From Candidatus Nitrosomarinus catalina (GTDB taxonomy: Archaea; Thermoproteota; Nitrososphaeria; Nitrososphaerales; Nitrosopumilaceae), in assembly GCF_002156965.1 (NCBI RefSeq), contig NZ_CP021324.1:1066681-1130680 (forward strand): a DNA stretch of 64,000 nt, written 5' to 3'. The notes beneath the pieces are model-generated. The model saw only the letters and a list, made by a program, of their open reading frames with translations. It made no database searches and was not told the DNA's origin. Each line of letters begins with the position of its first letter. The first letter of the stretch is position 1. The position numbers and the translations under genes were made by a program. Shown here piece by piece: positions 8,295-17,860 of this stretch.

Positions 8295-11200
8295 TTAGAG
8301 TTTCTCCTTTATTAGCAATCTTGGTGCAACATTAAGACTTTGCATTTCTTGTAATAATAATTTGAATGCATATGCCACAGATACTGAAGATACTTTAGCT
8401 TTATCTCCACAAACTCTGCAAACATATTTTCTTTGTTTAACATCATGATAAGCAACTAAACCACATCTTTCACAAACGAAAACATCAGATTTATCAGATT
8501 CATCTAACAATCTATCTTTTAGAATCATTGATGCACCATAAGCAATTAAACAATCTCTTTCCATTTCACCAAATCTCAATCCACCACCTCTAGCTCTACC
8601 TTCAGTTGGTTGTTTAGTTAACATCTGAACTTGTCCACGTGCTCTTGCATGTATTTTGTCGGCAACCATATGATGAAGTTTTTGATAGTATACTACACCA
8701 ATAAAGACATCAACTGGGAATGCTTTTCCAGTTCTTCCGTCATACATTATTTCTTTACCAGAATATTTGAAATTATGTGCATCCATAACTTCCTTAACTT
8801 CATCCATTTTCTCTCCAACGAATGCAGAACCATCAAATCTCTTTCCACGGAATGATGCAGCTTTTCCACAAATGGATTCCATCATCATACCCACAGTCAT
8901 TCTAGATGGGAAAGCATGTGGATTAATTAAAACATCAGGTGACATACCTTCAGCAGTGTATGGTAAGTCTTCTGCTTTTGCTAAAATTCCAAGTACACCT
9001 TTTTGTCCGTGTCTTGAAGCAAATTTATCACCAATTTCAGGAATTCTCATGTCTCTTGCTCTAATTTTATACATTTTACCACCCTCGTTAGATTGAGTCA
9101 TTACAACTGTATCAATTACACCGGCTTCAGAAGGTCTTACACCAATGGATGTATCTCTACGATAAGGACCAGAGGATTCAAACTCTCGGTATTCTTCCAT
9201 AAATCTTGGAGGACTAGTTTTACCAATCAAAATATCTCCACCTTTAACAGGTGACTCTGATGCTACTACGCCATCTTCTTCAAGTAATCTATATGCTTTT
9301 TCACCTTTGTAACCTCTTACATTATCTTCAGCGTTTGGAATTTCAAATGAATCTCTCATTCCACCAGGATATTGTTTTGCTTCAGCATCATAAATTCTAA
9401 AGAAGAAAGTTCTACCTAATCCTCTATCAACAGAGGCTTTACTGAGAACAATTGCATCCTCAATGTTGTAACCATCAAATGGCAATACGGCAACTACACA
9501 GTTCTGACCTGCTGGTCTATCTTCTAATCCAAGTAGTTTCATTGCTTTTGTGTTTACAGCTGGAACTTGTGGGTATAGCATAAGGTGTTGTCTAACATAT
9601 GTACTAGTATTCATCATCGGTGTTGAAAATCCTAAACTTTGTTTTGCCATTGCAGATTCGTATGTATTTCTTGGAGATTGGTTATGTTCTGGATATGGAA
9701 TTATAGATGCACCTGCTCCCAAAATTGCTGGTGGGAATACTTCAAGATGAGTGTGTTTCTTTGAATCTTTTTCATCCAATGTAATGTAACAGTTCTCCTC
9801 TTCATTTGCATCAATCATTTCCAAGACACCCATTCTTAACAAATCATTCCAAGATAGTAATTTCTTTGAAATTTTATCTAAAAGATCTTGAGTAAGTAAT
9901 GGTTTGTTATCTTTGATAATTATTAATGGTCTTAAAACTCGTCCAGCATTACAATTAACATATAATCTTCGAGTAGCCTCTTTGTGCTCATCAGATTTAT
10001 GGAATGAAACTCCAACGTGTGGATGGATTTTTGAATTTCTTCTAAGATCTCTTAGTGATTCTGCTAATTCAAGTCCATCTTTATAATATCCAATTAATCG
10101 TCCATCGACAAATATTCTAGTTCCATCTTGTTTCAAATCATCTTTTGCATCAAAGAAATGTACAGTTCCAAGATCATATAATTTCTCAACAATTTCCTCA
10201 GAAGGAACATTTACTGAAATGATTCCAGATAATGCAAGATTTTTTACCAAACCACAGTTTGAGCCTTCAGGTGTTTCACTAGGACAAATTCTTCCAAAGT
10301 GTGTTGCGTGCAAATCTCTTGCTTCAAAGTTTGGTTGAGTTCTACTAAGGGGTGATTGAATTCTTCTAAGATGACTGATAGTTGATAGATAGTTTGTTCT
10401 GTCAAGTAATTGTGTAACTCCAACTCTACCACGACCCCAGTTTCCTGTTGCAATAGCATTGTTTAGTTTATCAGTAATAATTCCAGGACGAATTGATGCA
10501 GCAACTGCATTAATTCCACGTTTTTGACCTGAACGCTCTAATTGATATTTCATATCTCTAACCAAATTTCTAAATGCAGTTCTAAACAAATCTGCAAGCA
10601 TTTGTCCTGCAAATTTGATGACTTTGTTTCCATAATGATCTTTATCATCAGGAGTAATCCAATTGAGTTTTAATTCTAATAATTTACATGCTGCCTCTCC
10701 TAAGAATTGTGCTTTTTCTTTTCTGTTTTCAGGGTGTTTTCCTAGATGAGGTAATAGACCCCAATCAAGTAAAGTTTCAGCACGTTTAATTTGGAATTCT
10801 TCTAACATTCCAGGTGCAATTCTTTTACTGATGTAAACAATAGCATCTTTAGATGTAGGAACATCTCCTGCTTTTTCAAAAGAGCCTTCTAATTCATCTT
10901 GAAGTTCATCAACTAGTGAAACTACTGAAGCAATTTCTTTATCAGATTCTAATCCGAGTGCTCTCATTAAAGTAACAACTGGAATATCTACAGGAGAACC
11001 AGGAATTCTTGCAACTATCAATCCATCATTTTTCATAACAAGTTCTAATTTTGCACGGTAACCAACAATTGAAGAATAAACTTTTGCTTTGAAAACAGTG
11101 TTTCCACCAACAAGTTCTCTATCTACAATTATTTTATTATAAGAAAGATCTTCTAATCCAACAATTACTCTTTCTGAGCCGTTAATGATAAAGTAGCCAC

Positions 11201-11645
11201 CAGGATCATTTGGATCTTCACCATGTTCAATTAATTTTTGATTAGAGAAATTATTCAAAATACATGCATTAGATTTTGCCATAACTGGTACATCACCAAT
11301 ATGAACAAATCTTGATTCCAAAATTTTACCATCTTCAACAACACTGGCTTCCATCATTACAGGTGCAGAATAAGAAACATTTCGTAATCTTGCTTCAGCT
11401 GGCGTGATGTGAGTAATAGAACCATCAAGTTCCATCATTCTTGGTTGTTGAAGTTTTACTTTTCCTAATTGAATTTTATATGGATATTCAGCATTTTCAA
11501 TGTCAATTTGTCCAACTTCATTTATGATACTTTGAAGTCCTCTTTCTAAAAATTCATCAAAGGAATTAAGATGTTGACGTGCAATACCTTCACGCTTCAA
11601 AATATCTTGAATAACTGGCCAACGTTTGTTTGAAGGATCAGCCAA
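8295..11645 (-). CDS. rpoB: DNA-directed RNA polymerase subunit B
   Basis: The second-largest polymerase subunit, 1116 residues and not split into B' and B''. Visible hallmarks are GRICPSETPEGSNCGLVKNL, the catalytic-centre region NCVVAVLPFDGYNIEDAIVLSK, GDKFASRHGQKGVLG, and the C-terminal zinc ribbon CERCGLVAYHD...YVCRVCGDK. It follows rpoH by 2 nt and precedes rpoA by 1 nt, the conserved rpoH-B-A order. Confidence 0.98.
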   Translation of the reverse strand: MADPSNKRWPVIQDILKREGIARQHLNSFDEFLERGLQSIINEVGQIDIENAEYPYKIQLGKVKLQQPRMMELDGSITHITPAEARLRNVSYSAPVMMEASVVEDGKILESRFVHIGDVPVMAKSNACILNNFSNQKLIEHGEDPNDPGGYFIINGSERVIVGLEDLSYNKIIVDRELVGGNTVFKAKVYSSIVGYRAKLELVMKNDGLIVARIPGSPVDIPVVTLMRALGLESDKEIASVVSLVDELQDELEGSFEKAGDVPTSKDAIVYISKRIAPGMLEEFQIKRAETLLDWGLLPHLGKHPENRKEKAQFLGEAACKLLELKLNWITPDDKDHYGNKVIKFAGQMLADLFRTAFRNLVRDMKYQLERSGQKRGINAVAASIRPGIITDKLNNAIATGNWGRGRVGVTQLLDRTNYLSTISHLRRIQSPLSRTQPNFEARDLHATHFGRICPSETPEGSNCGLVKNLALSGIISVNVPSEEIVEKLYDLGTVHFFDAKDDLKQDGTRIFVDGRLIGYYKDGLELAESLRDLRRNSKIHPHVGVSFHKSDEHKEATRRLYVNCNAGRVLRPLIIIKDNKPLLTQDLLDKISKKLLSWNDLLRMGVLEMIDANEEENCYITLDEKDSKKHTHLEVFPPAILGAGASIIPYPEHNQSPRNTYESAMAKQSLGFSTPMMNTSTYVRQHLMLYPQVPAVNTKAMKLLGLEDRPAGQNCVVAVLPFDGYNIEDAIVLSKASVDRGLGRTFFFRIYDAEAKQYPGGMRDSFEIPNAEDNVRGYKGEKAYRLLEEDGVVASESPVKGGDILIGKTSPPRFMEEYREFESSGPYRRDTSIGVRPSEAGVIDTVVMTQSNEGGKMYKIRARDMRIPEIGDKFASRHGQKGVLGILAKAEDLPYTAEGMSPDVLINPHAFPSRMTVGMMMESICGKAASFRGKRFDGSAFVGEKMDEVKEVMDAHNFKYSGKEIMYDGRTGKAFPVDVFIGVVYYQKLHHMVADKIHARARGQVQMLTKQPTEGRARGGGLRFGEMERDCLIAYGASMILKDRLLDESDKSDVFVCERCGLVAYHDVKQRKYVCRVCGDKAKVSSVSVAYAFKLLLQEMQSLNVAPRLLIKEKL

Positions 11646-11647
11646 AT

Positions 11648-11899
11648 CTAGACCTCCACCACATATCGATAATAGAGACTCTCACCAGCAGTTGGACTAT
11701 TTCTAGTGATTTTTATCATATCACCAGGTTTTACACCAAGTCCCATAATTGCAGGATCATTTACGAAAATTAATGGTAATTCTGTTGGTTTACAATTGTA
11801 TTTTTTTAAAACTTCTTCAGCTTCTGATTTTGGAATAATTTCATGTTTAGGAACATAAACATGATCTGGTACTAAAATCTGGTTTTTCTTAATTGCCAT
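11648..11899 (-). CDS. rpoH: DNA-directed RNA polymerase subunit H
   Basis: An 83-residue homologue of the C-terminal domain of eukaryotic Rpb5. The conserved segments are VPKHEIIPKSEAEEVLKKY, LPLIFVNDPAIMGLGVKPGD and the ending SLYYRYVVEV. It is the first gene of the operon. A TATA-like run at 11975-11986 would give a leader of about 50 nt, unlike the leaderless promoters seen elsewhere in the window. Confidence 0.95.
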   Translation of the reverse strand: MAIKKNQILVPDHVYVPKHEIIPKSEAEEVLKKYNCKPTELPLIFVNDPAIMGLGVKPGDMIKITRNSPTAGESLYYRYVVEV

Positions 11900-11974
11900 T
11901 TAAGAAGCCCCCAGATCGAACATTAAATGTAATAGTAAATAATACACACAAACTGAAAAAAATCACGTTCGGGT

Positions 11975-11986
11975 TAATATATATCT
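11975..11986 (-). promoter_or_regulatory. probable TATA box of the rpoH-B-A operon
   Basis: On the minus strand this reads AGATATATATTA, about 76-87 nt upstream of the rpoH ATG. Archaeal transcripts start about 25 nt after the TATA box, so the message would carry a leader of roughly 50-55 nt. It is inferred from sequence only. Confidence 0.45.
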
Positions 11987-12002
11987 AATCTGAAACTTCA
12001 AA

Positions 12003-12782
12003 TCAAGAAATTATTTTCTTATTGACTCTATTTGCAATATTTGCAGCAATTCCACCAGCAGCAATTCCATTATCGATATTTACAACAGATAATCCCAAAG
12101 AGCAACTTTGTAACATAGATGCTAAAGCTGCAATTCCTTTTTCACCATATCCATATCCAACTGATGTTGGAATTCCAATAATTGGTATATCTACCAGAGT
12201 AGAAACCAAAGTGGCCAAAGCCCCCTCCATTCCAGCTGCAACAATAATACAATCAACATCCTCTTCAATCATTTTCTTTAAAATTGGAAATATTCTTTGG
12301 ATTCCAGCAACTCCAACATCATAACTTGTTATACATTTACAATTCATTGCCTCACACATTAATCTAGATTCTTCAGCAACTCCAATATCAGAAGTTCCAG
12401 CTGTCAAAACACCAACGGTTCCTCCATGGAATTTAATTGGTTTTTTAAATATCAAAATAGTTGATGAATTTTTTCCTGTCGAGATTTTTACTTTTAATGT
12501 TTTTACGAACAAAAGTAATTTTTTGTAATGCTCTTTTTTGATTCTTGAAACAAGAACAGAATTAGTTTTTTCCAGAGTCTTTTTAATGATTTTTTTAATA
12601 TCATCTAATTCCTTAGTTTCTGCAAAAATTACTTCTGGAACTCCCCTTCGTTTACTTCGATTAACATCAATTTTGGCAAAATTTTCAACTTCCTCAATTG
12701 AATATAATGTTAAAAGTTTTTTTGCATCTTTGGTAGAAATTTTTCCAGATTTTACGGATTCTAAAATTTCATTGATTTTCAA
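12003..12782 (-). CDS. larB: LarB, nickel-pincer cofactor biosynthesis carboxylase
   Basis: LarB carboxylates the pyridinium ring of nicotinic acid adenine dinucleotide and hydrolyses its phosphoanhydride, the first step towards the nickel-pincer nucleotide (NPN) cofactor. The 259-residue protein has an N-terminal helical part with KRRGVPEVIFAETK at about 45-58. A PurE-like domain follows: GGTVGVLTAGTSDIGVAEE near 120 and PIIGIPTSVGYGYGEKGIAAL near 200. It follows mdh by 33 nt on the same strand, and larC/larE diverge on the other side of mdh. Older annotations may call it AIR carboxylase or PurE-like, but the neighbours favour LarB. Confidence 0.88.
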   Translation of the reverse strand: MKINEILESVKSGKISTKDAKKLLTLYSIEEVENFAKIDVNRSKRRGVPEVIFAETKELDDIKKIIKKTLEKTNSVLVSRIKKEHYKKLLLFVKTLKVKISTGKNSSTILIFKKPIKFHGGTVGVLTAGTSDIGVAEESRLMCEAMNCKCITSYDVGVAGIQRIFPILKKMIEEDVDCIIVAAGMEGALATLVSTLVDIPIIGIPTSVGYGYGEKGIAALASMLQSCSLGLSVVNIDNGIAAGGIAANIANRVNKKIIS

Positions 12783-12815
12783 TAATTACAATAATTGATA
12801 TCTATACTAAAATGC

Positions 12816-13730
12816 TTAGATTTCAATACCAGAAAGTGCATCTTTGACATTAGCGACACCTTTGTCAAACATAGTTCTTTCTTCATCATTAAGATCTAAC
12901 TCAATAATTTTCTCTACACCGTTTTTGCCAATTACAGCTGGTACACCAATTGTAACATCAGAATGACCATACTCACCATCAAGATAAGTTGCTACTGGAA
13001 TGACTTGTTTTCTATCTCTAACTACTGTTTCAATAATTGCAGATATTGCATTTCCTGGTGCATGTACTGTAGCACCCTTTAATTCAATTACTTTAGCTGC
13101 AACTTGTTTTGTGTTTTGAACAATCTCGTCTAATTTTTCTTTTGGTAAGAAGGATGAAAGTGGAACTCCAGAAACGGATGAAAATCTTGGTAAAGGAAGC
13201 ATGTTTTCTCCATGTTCACCAATTACTAATCCTCTAATAGAATCTCGGGAATGACCAGTAGATTCATGAATAAATTGTCTAAATCTTGATAAATCTAACA
13301 TTCCACCCATTCCAAACACTCGACTTCTATCAAATCCAGATACTTTTTGAGTAATGTATGCCATTGGGTCCAATGGATTGGAAACTGGAATAATCATAGA
13401 GTCATCAGCATATTTTTTAATATTTTCTGTTACACTTTTTACAATTGAAGCATTAATTTTTAGCAAGTCCATTCTTGTCATTCCTGGTTTTCTAGCTGAA
13501 CCTGCTACTACCACGACAATGTTTGATCCTCTAATATCCTCATAATCATTTGAACCCTTAACTTCTACATCAATACCTTGTTCAGATAACATGTGATTGA
13601 TATCCATGGCTTCACCTTGTGGCAATCCCTTTGCAACATCAAGTAACAAGATTTGATCATCTAATTTCTTTAATGCTGAAAATAAAGCTGCATCGCCACC
13701 TACTTTACCAGATCCAATTATTGTAATCAT
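12816..13730 (-). CDS. mdh: malate dehydrogenase (lactate/malate family)
   Basis: Oxidises malate to oxaloacetate with NAD(P). The 304-residue protein has the Rossmann motif GSGKVGG at 6-12 with Asp31 at the end of the second strand (suggesting NAD), the substrate-loop Arg80/Arg86 (RKPGMTR), the NP motif NPLDPM near 118 and the catalytic His173 in GEHGE. The extra loop arginine fits malate rather than lactate as substrate. It is the first gene of a two-gene transcript with larB. A TATA box about 27 nt upstream of the ATG indicates a leaderless message. Confidence 0.92.
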   Translation of the reverse strand: MITIIGSGKVGGDAALFSALKKLDDQILLLDVAKGLPQGEAMDINHMLSEQGIDVEVKGSNDYEDIRGSNIVVVVAGSARKPGMTRMDLLKINASIVKSVTENIKKYADDSMIIPVSNPLDPMAYITQKVSGFDRSRVFGMGGMLDLSRFRQFIHESTGHSRDSIRGLVIGEHGENMLPLPRFSSVSGVPLSSFLPKEKLDEIVQNTKQVAAKVIELKGATVHAPGNAISAIIETVVRDRKQVIPVATYLDGEYGHSDVTIGVPAVIGKNGVEKIIELDLNDEERTMFDKGVANVKDALSGIEI

Positions 13731-13751
13731 GAAAATCAGTGCTAAATTTGA

Positions 13752-13760
13752 AATTATAAA
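13752..13760 (-). promoter_or_regulatory. TATA box for mdh-larB
   Basis: The minus strand reads TTTATAATT, centred about 27 nt upstream of the mdh ATG at 13730. That is the spacing expected for a leaderless archaeal transcript. It lies back to back with the larC box in the 89-bp divergent spacer. Confidence 0.55.
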
Positions 13761-13790
13761 TCTAATGAAATAGTCAAAATATTAGGCGAA

Positions 13791-13798
13791 TTTATAAG
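13791..13798 (+). promoter_or_regulatory. TATA box for larC-larE
   Basis: The sequence TTTATAAG is centred about 25 nt upstream of the larC ATG at 13820, as expected for a leaderless transcript. Together with the mdh box it suggests that the two halves of the nickel-cofactor locus share one short control region. Confidence 0.6.
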
Positions 13799-13819
13799 CA
13801 TTTTTGATAATTTTTAATC

Positions 13820-15046
13820 ATGGTTATTGTTATTGATCCACAAATAGCAGGAATTTCAGGAGATATGCTTTTGTGTTCTTTAGTGGATTTAGGAGCAGAT
13901 AAAAATCAGATCGTAGAAGGAATTAAAAAAATAGGAAAATTTCTGCCAGATTCAAAAATTAATAAAATTGATTTTCAAAAAATTCAAAAAAATGGAATTG
14001 AATCAACTGAATTAATATTAGAAATTGATGAAAATATTTCTGAAAGAAAAGGAATTGAGATAAAAAATGCAATAATTAATTCGATAAACGAATTACAACT
14101 TTCAGATAAAGCAAGAACATTTGCAGAATCATGCATTAATTCTTTAATTTCATCAGAATCTAAAATTCACGGCATTTCTGAAGATTCAGTTCATTTTCAC
14201 GAGGCATCAAGTATCGATACACTGGTAGACATAGTTGGAGTTACTATTGCATGTGAAAAATTGAAACTATTTGAGGAGAAAATTGTTTGTTTGCCAGTAT
14301 CAGTTGGAAGTGGAACTGTTAGTTTTTCTCATGGAACAATGTCCAATCCTGCAAGTGCAGTTCTCCAAATTTTCAAAAATTCTAATTTAACAATTAAAGG
14401 AAATGATGCAAATGAAGAGCTAACAACTCCTACTGGAGCTTGTATTTTAGTTAATTTGACAGATAGTTCAGTGGAATATTATCCTTCAATGAATATTAGT
14501 TCAATTGGTTACGGGGCAGGTCAAAAAAATTTTGAATCATTCTCAAATGTATTGAAAATTGTTCAAGGCAGTCATGAGAAAACAGGGATGGATTCAGTAA
14601 AAATTCTAGAGACAAATGTAGATGATGTTTCAGGAGAGATTTTAGGATATTTGATTGAAAAAATTATGAAAATAGGAGCAAAAGATATTTCAATTTATCC
14701 AGGAATTACAAAAAAAGGAAGACCAACTAACTTGATTTCTATAATGTGTGATGATGAAAAAATTGAAACAATTACAGATATTTTAGTATTGGAAACGGGT
14801 ACTTTAGGAATCAGAATATCAGATTCTAATCGATTAATTGTTGCTAGAACAAATCATAGTTTCTCATTAACCTTTGAAGGTAAATCTTTTGAAATAAATT
14901 ATAAAAAATCAACTTACAAGGAAAAAACTCACTTTAAAATAGAATTTGAAGATTTAAAAAATATTTCTGAAACACTTGATAAACCAATTAGAGATGTTGA
15001 ATTATTTTTGAGAAAAGAAATTGAAAAAATAGAGGAGACACAATGA
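13820..15046 (+). CDS. larC: LarC, nickel insertion protein of the pincer cofactor
   Basis: LarC is the CTP-dependent nickel insertase that completes the nickel-pincer nucleotide. The 408-residue frame opens with the family motif around AGISGDMLLCSLVDLGA. It also has HFHEASSIDTLVDIVG near residue 131 and ELTTPTGACILVNL near residue 205. The C-terminal half carries LETNVDDVSGEILGYLIEKI. In Lactiplantibacillus plantarum the protein is made from two frames by frameshifting; here it is a single uninterrupted frame. It overlaps larE by 4 nt (ATGA), so translation is coupled. Confidence 0.9.
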   Translation: MVIVIDPQIAGISGDMLLCSLVDLGADKNQIVEGIKKIGKFLPDSKINKIDFQKIQKNGIESTELILEIDENISERKGIEIKNAIINSINELQLSDKARTFAESCINSLISSESKIHGISEDSVHFHEASSIDTLVDIVGVTIACEKLKLFEEKIVCLPVSVGSGTVSFSHGTMSNPASAVLQIFKNSNLTIKGNDANEELTTPTGACILVNLTDSSVEYYPSMNISSIGYGAGQKNFESFSNVLKIVQGSHEKTGMDSVKILETNVDDVSGEILGYLIEKIMKIGAKDISIYPGITKKGRPTNLISIMCDDEKIETITDILVLETGTLGIRISDSNRLIVARTNHSFSLTFEGKSFEINYKKSTYKEKTHFKIEFEDLKNISETLDKPIRDVELFLRKEIEKIEETQ

Positions 15047-15840
15047 CAAAATTAGATAATTTAGTAAAATGGTTTGAAGATAAAAACAAAGTAATGATTG
15101 CATTGTCAGGGGGTGTAGACAGTGCAGTTGTAGCATATGCTGCTTTTCAAGCATTAGGAAATTCTGCAATTGCAGTTACTGCAGATTACAAAACTTTGTC
15201 ACAAGAAGAACTTCTATCAGCAAAACAAGTTTGTTCAGAAATAGGCATTGAACAAATGATTTTAGATTATAGTGAATTAGAAAACGAAGATTTTGTTAAA
15301 AATGACTCAAATCGGTGTTTTCATTGTAGAATGGAGTTAGGAGATCATTTAATCAAATTAGCTAAAACACATTGTGTAGAAATCATAGTTGATGGAACCA
15401 ATATAGATGATTTAGGTGATTATCGTCCAGGAATTCAAGCCCTAAAAGAAAATGGAATTCGAAGTCCACTTGTAGAAACAAAATTTATCAAATCAGAGAT
15501 TCGAGATATTGCTAAATCTGTTGGATTGTCTGTTCATGATAGACCAGCAAATTCATGTTTAGCATCTAGAATTCCCTGGGGTCAAAGAGTAACTGCAGAA
15601 AGACTAACTCGAATTGAATTAGGTGAGACTCTTGTTAAACAGATTACCAAACTAAAACAAGTTAGAGTCAGAGACATTCAAGGTTGTGCAAAAATTGAAG
15701 TAGATAAAGAAAGAATATCAATTTTTGATGAGAACATCATTAATCAATTAAGTGAAAAATTGAAAGTGATTGGATTTACTTCTGTTGAGATAGATAAAGA
15801 CGGATACAAGCCTGGAAAAATTAATGTGATTTCAAATTGA
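15043..15840 (+). CDS. larE: LarE, sulfur transferase of nickel-pincer cofactor synthesis
   Basis: LarE adenylates the pyridinium dicarboxylate and replaces the oxygens with sulfur. The 265-residue protein has the PP-loop SGGVDS at 22-27. Three cysteines stand out: Cys92 and Cys95 (NRCFHCRMEL) and Cys172 (ANSCLASR). One Cys at the last site is the sacrificial sulfur donor in some LarE proteins. Three cysteines are expected for the class that carries a [4Fe-4S] cluster, so a catalytic rather than sacrificial enzyme is likely. A GGAG site lies just upstream of the ATG. The stop overlaps the next start (TTGA). Confidence 0.9.
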   Translation: MTKLDNLVKWFEDKNKVMIALSGGVDSAVVAYAAFQALGNSAIAVTADYKTLSQEELLSAKQVCSEIGIEQMILDYSELENEDFVKNDSNRCFHCRMELGDHLIKLAKTHCVEIIVDGTNIDDLGDYRPGIQALKENGIRSPLVETKFIKSEIRDIAKSVGLSVHDRPANSCLASRIPWGQRVTAERLTRIELGETLVKQITKLKQVRVRDIQGCAKIEVDKERISIFDENIINQLSEKLKVIGFTSVEIDKDGYKPGKINVISN

Positions 15841-17006
15841 TCTATTTAGATAATGCAGCATCAACACGAATTCATGATGATGTATTAAATTCAATGTTAC
15901 CCTATCTTAAGGAACAATATGGAAATCCATCATCAATACATAAACAAGGGAGATTAACACGTAAGGCCGTCAATAAAGCACGAAAACAAATTGCATCTAT
16001 TATTAATGCAGATCCTGCAGAAATTTTGATTACATCTGGAGGAACAGAATCTAACAATACAGCGCTAAATGGAATTTCATCACAATTTCCATCTAGTCAT
16101 ATTATTACAACATCTATTGAACATGATGCAGTTTTAGAACCTTGTAAAAAATTGAGTTCAAAAGGATTCAAAGTAGATTATCTGCCAGTAGATAAATTTG
16201 GTATGATCAATACATTAGATTTAGAAAATGCAATTTCTGAAAAAACAAGTGTTGTTTCAGTGATGTTTGGAAATAATGAAGTTGGAACAATTCAACCAAT
16301 TCAAAAAATTGCCAAAATTTGCCATGAAAATCAAATTATTTTTCATACAGATGCAGTTCAAGCTGTAGGAAAGATTCCCGTAGATGTCAAAGAATTAGAT
16401 GTAGATTTACTATCAATTTCATCTCATAAACTTCATGGTCCCAAAGGAATTGGGGCATTATACATCAAAAACGGAGTAAAGATAGATCCTATGATTTTGG
16501 GAGGAGGGCAAGAATTCAGGTTAAGATCTGGGACTGAAAATGTTGCAAATATTGTGGGATTTGGTCAAGCATGTGAAATTGCACAAAATCATCTAGATGA
16601 AAATATCTTATGGATAAAAAAACTTCAATCTCAACTAGTCAAAAAAGTATTAGATGAAATTCCGCAAGTTACTTTCAACGGTCACGTAGATTACAGATTA
16701 GCCAATAATGCTCATTTTACATTTTTAGGAATTAATGGGGAAGACCTCATTATCAAATTGGATGAATATGGAATTGCTGCATCTACTGGCTCAGCATGTT
16801 CAGTTAATACTCAAAAAGCATCACATGTTTTAAAATCAATGGGATTTTCTTTGGAACAAATTACAGGTTCTTTACGATTAACTGTAGGGATTTTGAATAC
16901 AGAAAATGAGATTAATGAAACGGTAGAAATTCTCAAAAAAGTGATTGAAGAACTTCGTGCAGTTTCACCATTCAAAGAAAAATATTCTTTTGAATCTAAA
17001 AATTAA
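15837..17006 (+). CDS. cysteine desulfurase (NifS/IscS family)
   Basis: A PLP enzyme that removes sulfur from cysteine and passes it on as persulfide. The 389-residue protein has YLDNAAST at 3-10, the PLP-binding Lys198 in SSHKLHGPKG, RSGTENV near 230 and the persulfide-forming Cys321 in STGSACS. The TTG start overlaps the larE stop by 4 nt, so it is translationally coupled to larE. That links its sulfur product to cofactor thiolation or Fe-S assembly on LarE. It may also serve general Fe-S or tRNA thiolation needs. Confidence 0.93.
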   Translation: MIYLDNAASTRIHDDVLNSMLPYLKEQYGNPSSIHKQGRLTRKAVNKARKQIASIINADPAEILITSGGTESNNTALNGISSQFPSSHIITTSIEHDAVLEPCKKLSSKGFKVDYLPVDKFGMINTLDLENAISEKTSVVSVMFGNNEVGTIQPIQKIAKICHENQIIFHTDAVQAVGKIPVDVKELDVDLLSISSHKLHGPKGIGALYIKNGVKIDPMILGGGQEFRLRSGTENVANIVGFGQACEIAQNHLDENILWIKKLQSQLVKKVLDEIPQVTFNGHVDYRLANNAHFTFLGINGEDLIIKLDEYGIAASTGSACSVNTQKASHVLKSMGFSLEQITGSLRLTVGILNTENEINETVEILKKVIEELRAVSPFKEKYSFESKN

Positions 17007-17821
17007 ATTTTAATTTGAAATTTATTTCGAGTTAGCAGAATTGATGCCATAATCCCTACTGTCAAAATTATCATAACAATTGTACCAAATTCAGGAATTA
17101 CGTAAGTACCGATAATTTGTATTTTTGAATCACCTTCCTCAAAATCAATTGTTAGTGTTCTAATTTCTGAATGAGATGTTTCCTCATTGTATGTAGTTTC
17201 AATAAGGTCACCATTTTGTTTTTCAATCAAAATTATAAAGACTTCATCTTTTCCATTTTGTTTTTCAGCATCAATGTATTTTCTAGGTAAATCTAAAACA
17301 ATTTTTCCCTCATCAGATGCATCAATATCTACAACTAATCCAAAAATATTTTCATCAATAGATATAGTAGATATTGTTCCACCTCTAATAGTATAATCCA
17401 AATCAAATGTTCCACTACTTCCTGCATTAACTTCAAAAGTATCAGTTGTTGTTAGGACTTCAGAATCAGGCGTATAGAAAAAAACAGTTTCTGCGATATT
17501 TCCTTCACCATAAGTTACTTTTACAACATATTCACCCTGATTTTGCCACATACTACCCTGTGCAAGAATAGGGTAAGAATAATTTCCATCTTTAGAAACA
17601 TTGATTTGTGCAATTTCAACCATGTTCCCGTCTTTGAATAGTTGTAATGTGATAGGAGTTTCGCCTACAATTATTTTAATTTGTCCAGAAATTACAATTG
17701 TGTCACCCTCATCATAAGTAGCATTATCAGTTTGAACAGAAATTAAAGATGTGTTTGCAAAAACAGTTCCCACTGGAATCAATATTAAAATAATTAAAAT
17801 AGAAAATATCTTAAGATGCAT
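17003..17821 (-). CDS. PEFG-CTERM surface protein 1
   Basis: A 272-residue secreted protein. It has an N-terminal hydrophobic signal (IFSILIILILIPVGTVFA) and an Ig-like/macroglobulin-like beta domain (VQTDNATYDEGDTIVISGQI at about 29-48). A second beta-rich part follows. The C-terminal PEFG signal (VIPEFGTIVMIILTVGIM) is followed by a basic tail. PEFG-CTERM tails are thought to be processed by an archaeosortase; none is seen in this window. Its tail differs from the nearly identical tails of the next three genes. It converges on the cysteine desulfurase with a 4-nt overlap. Confidence 0.85.
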   Translation of the reverse strand: MHLKIFSILIILILIPVGTVFANTSLISVQTDNATYDEGDTIVISGQIKIIVGETPITLQLFKDGNMVEIAQINVSKDGNYSYPILAQGSMWQNQGEYVVKVTYGEGNIAETVFFYTPDSEVLTTTDTFEVNAGSSGTFDLDYTIRGGTISTISIDENIFGLVVDIDASDEGKIVLDLPRKYIDAEKQNGKDEVFIILIEKQNGDLIETTYNEETSHSEIRTLTIDFEEGDSKIQIIGTYVIPEFGTIVMIILTVGIMASILLTRNKFQIKI

Positions 17822-17860
17822 AGTTTTTCAAAGAGAAATTTGTATATCTCTTTTACTATT

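Noticed and set aside
12003-12782. PurE (AIR carboxylase) for purine synthesis
   Set aside because: The N-terminal extension with KRRGVPEV and the neighbouring larC and larE point to LarB.
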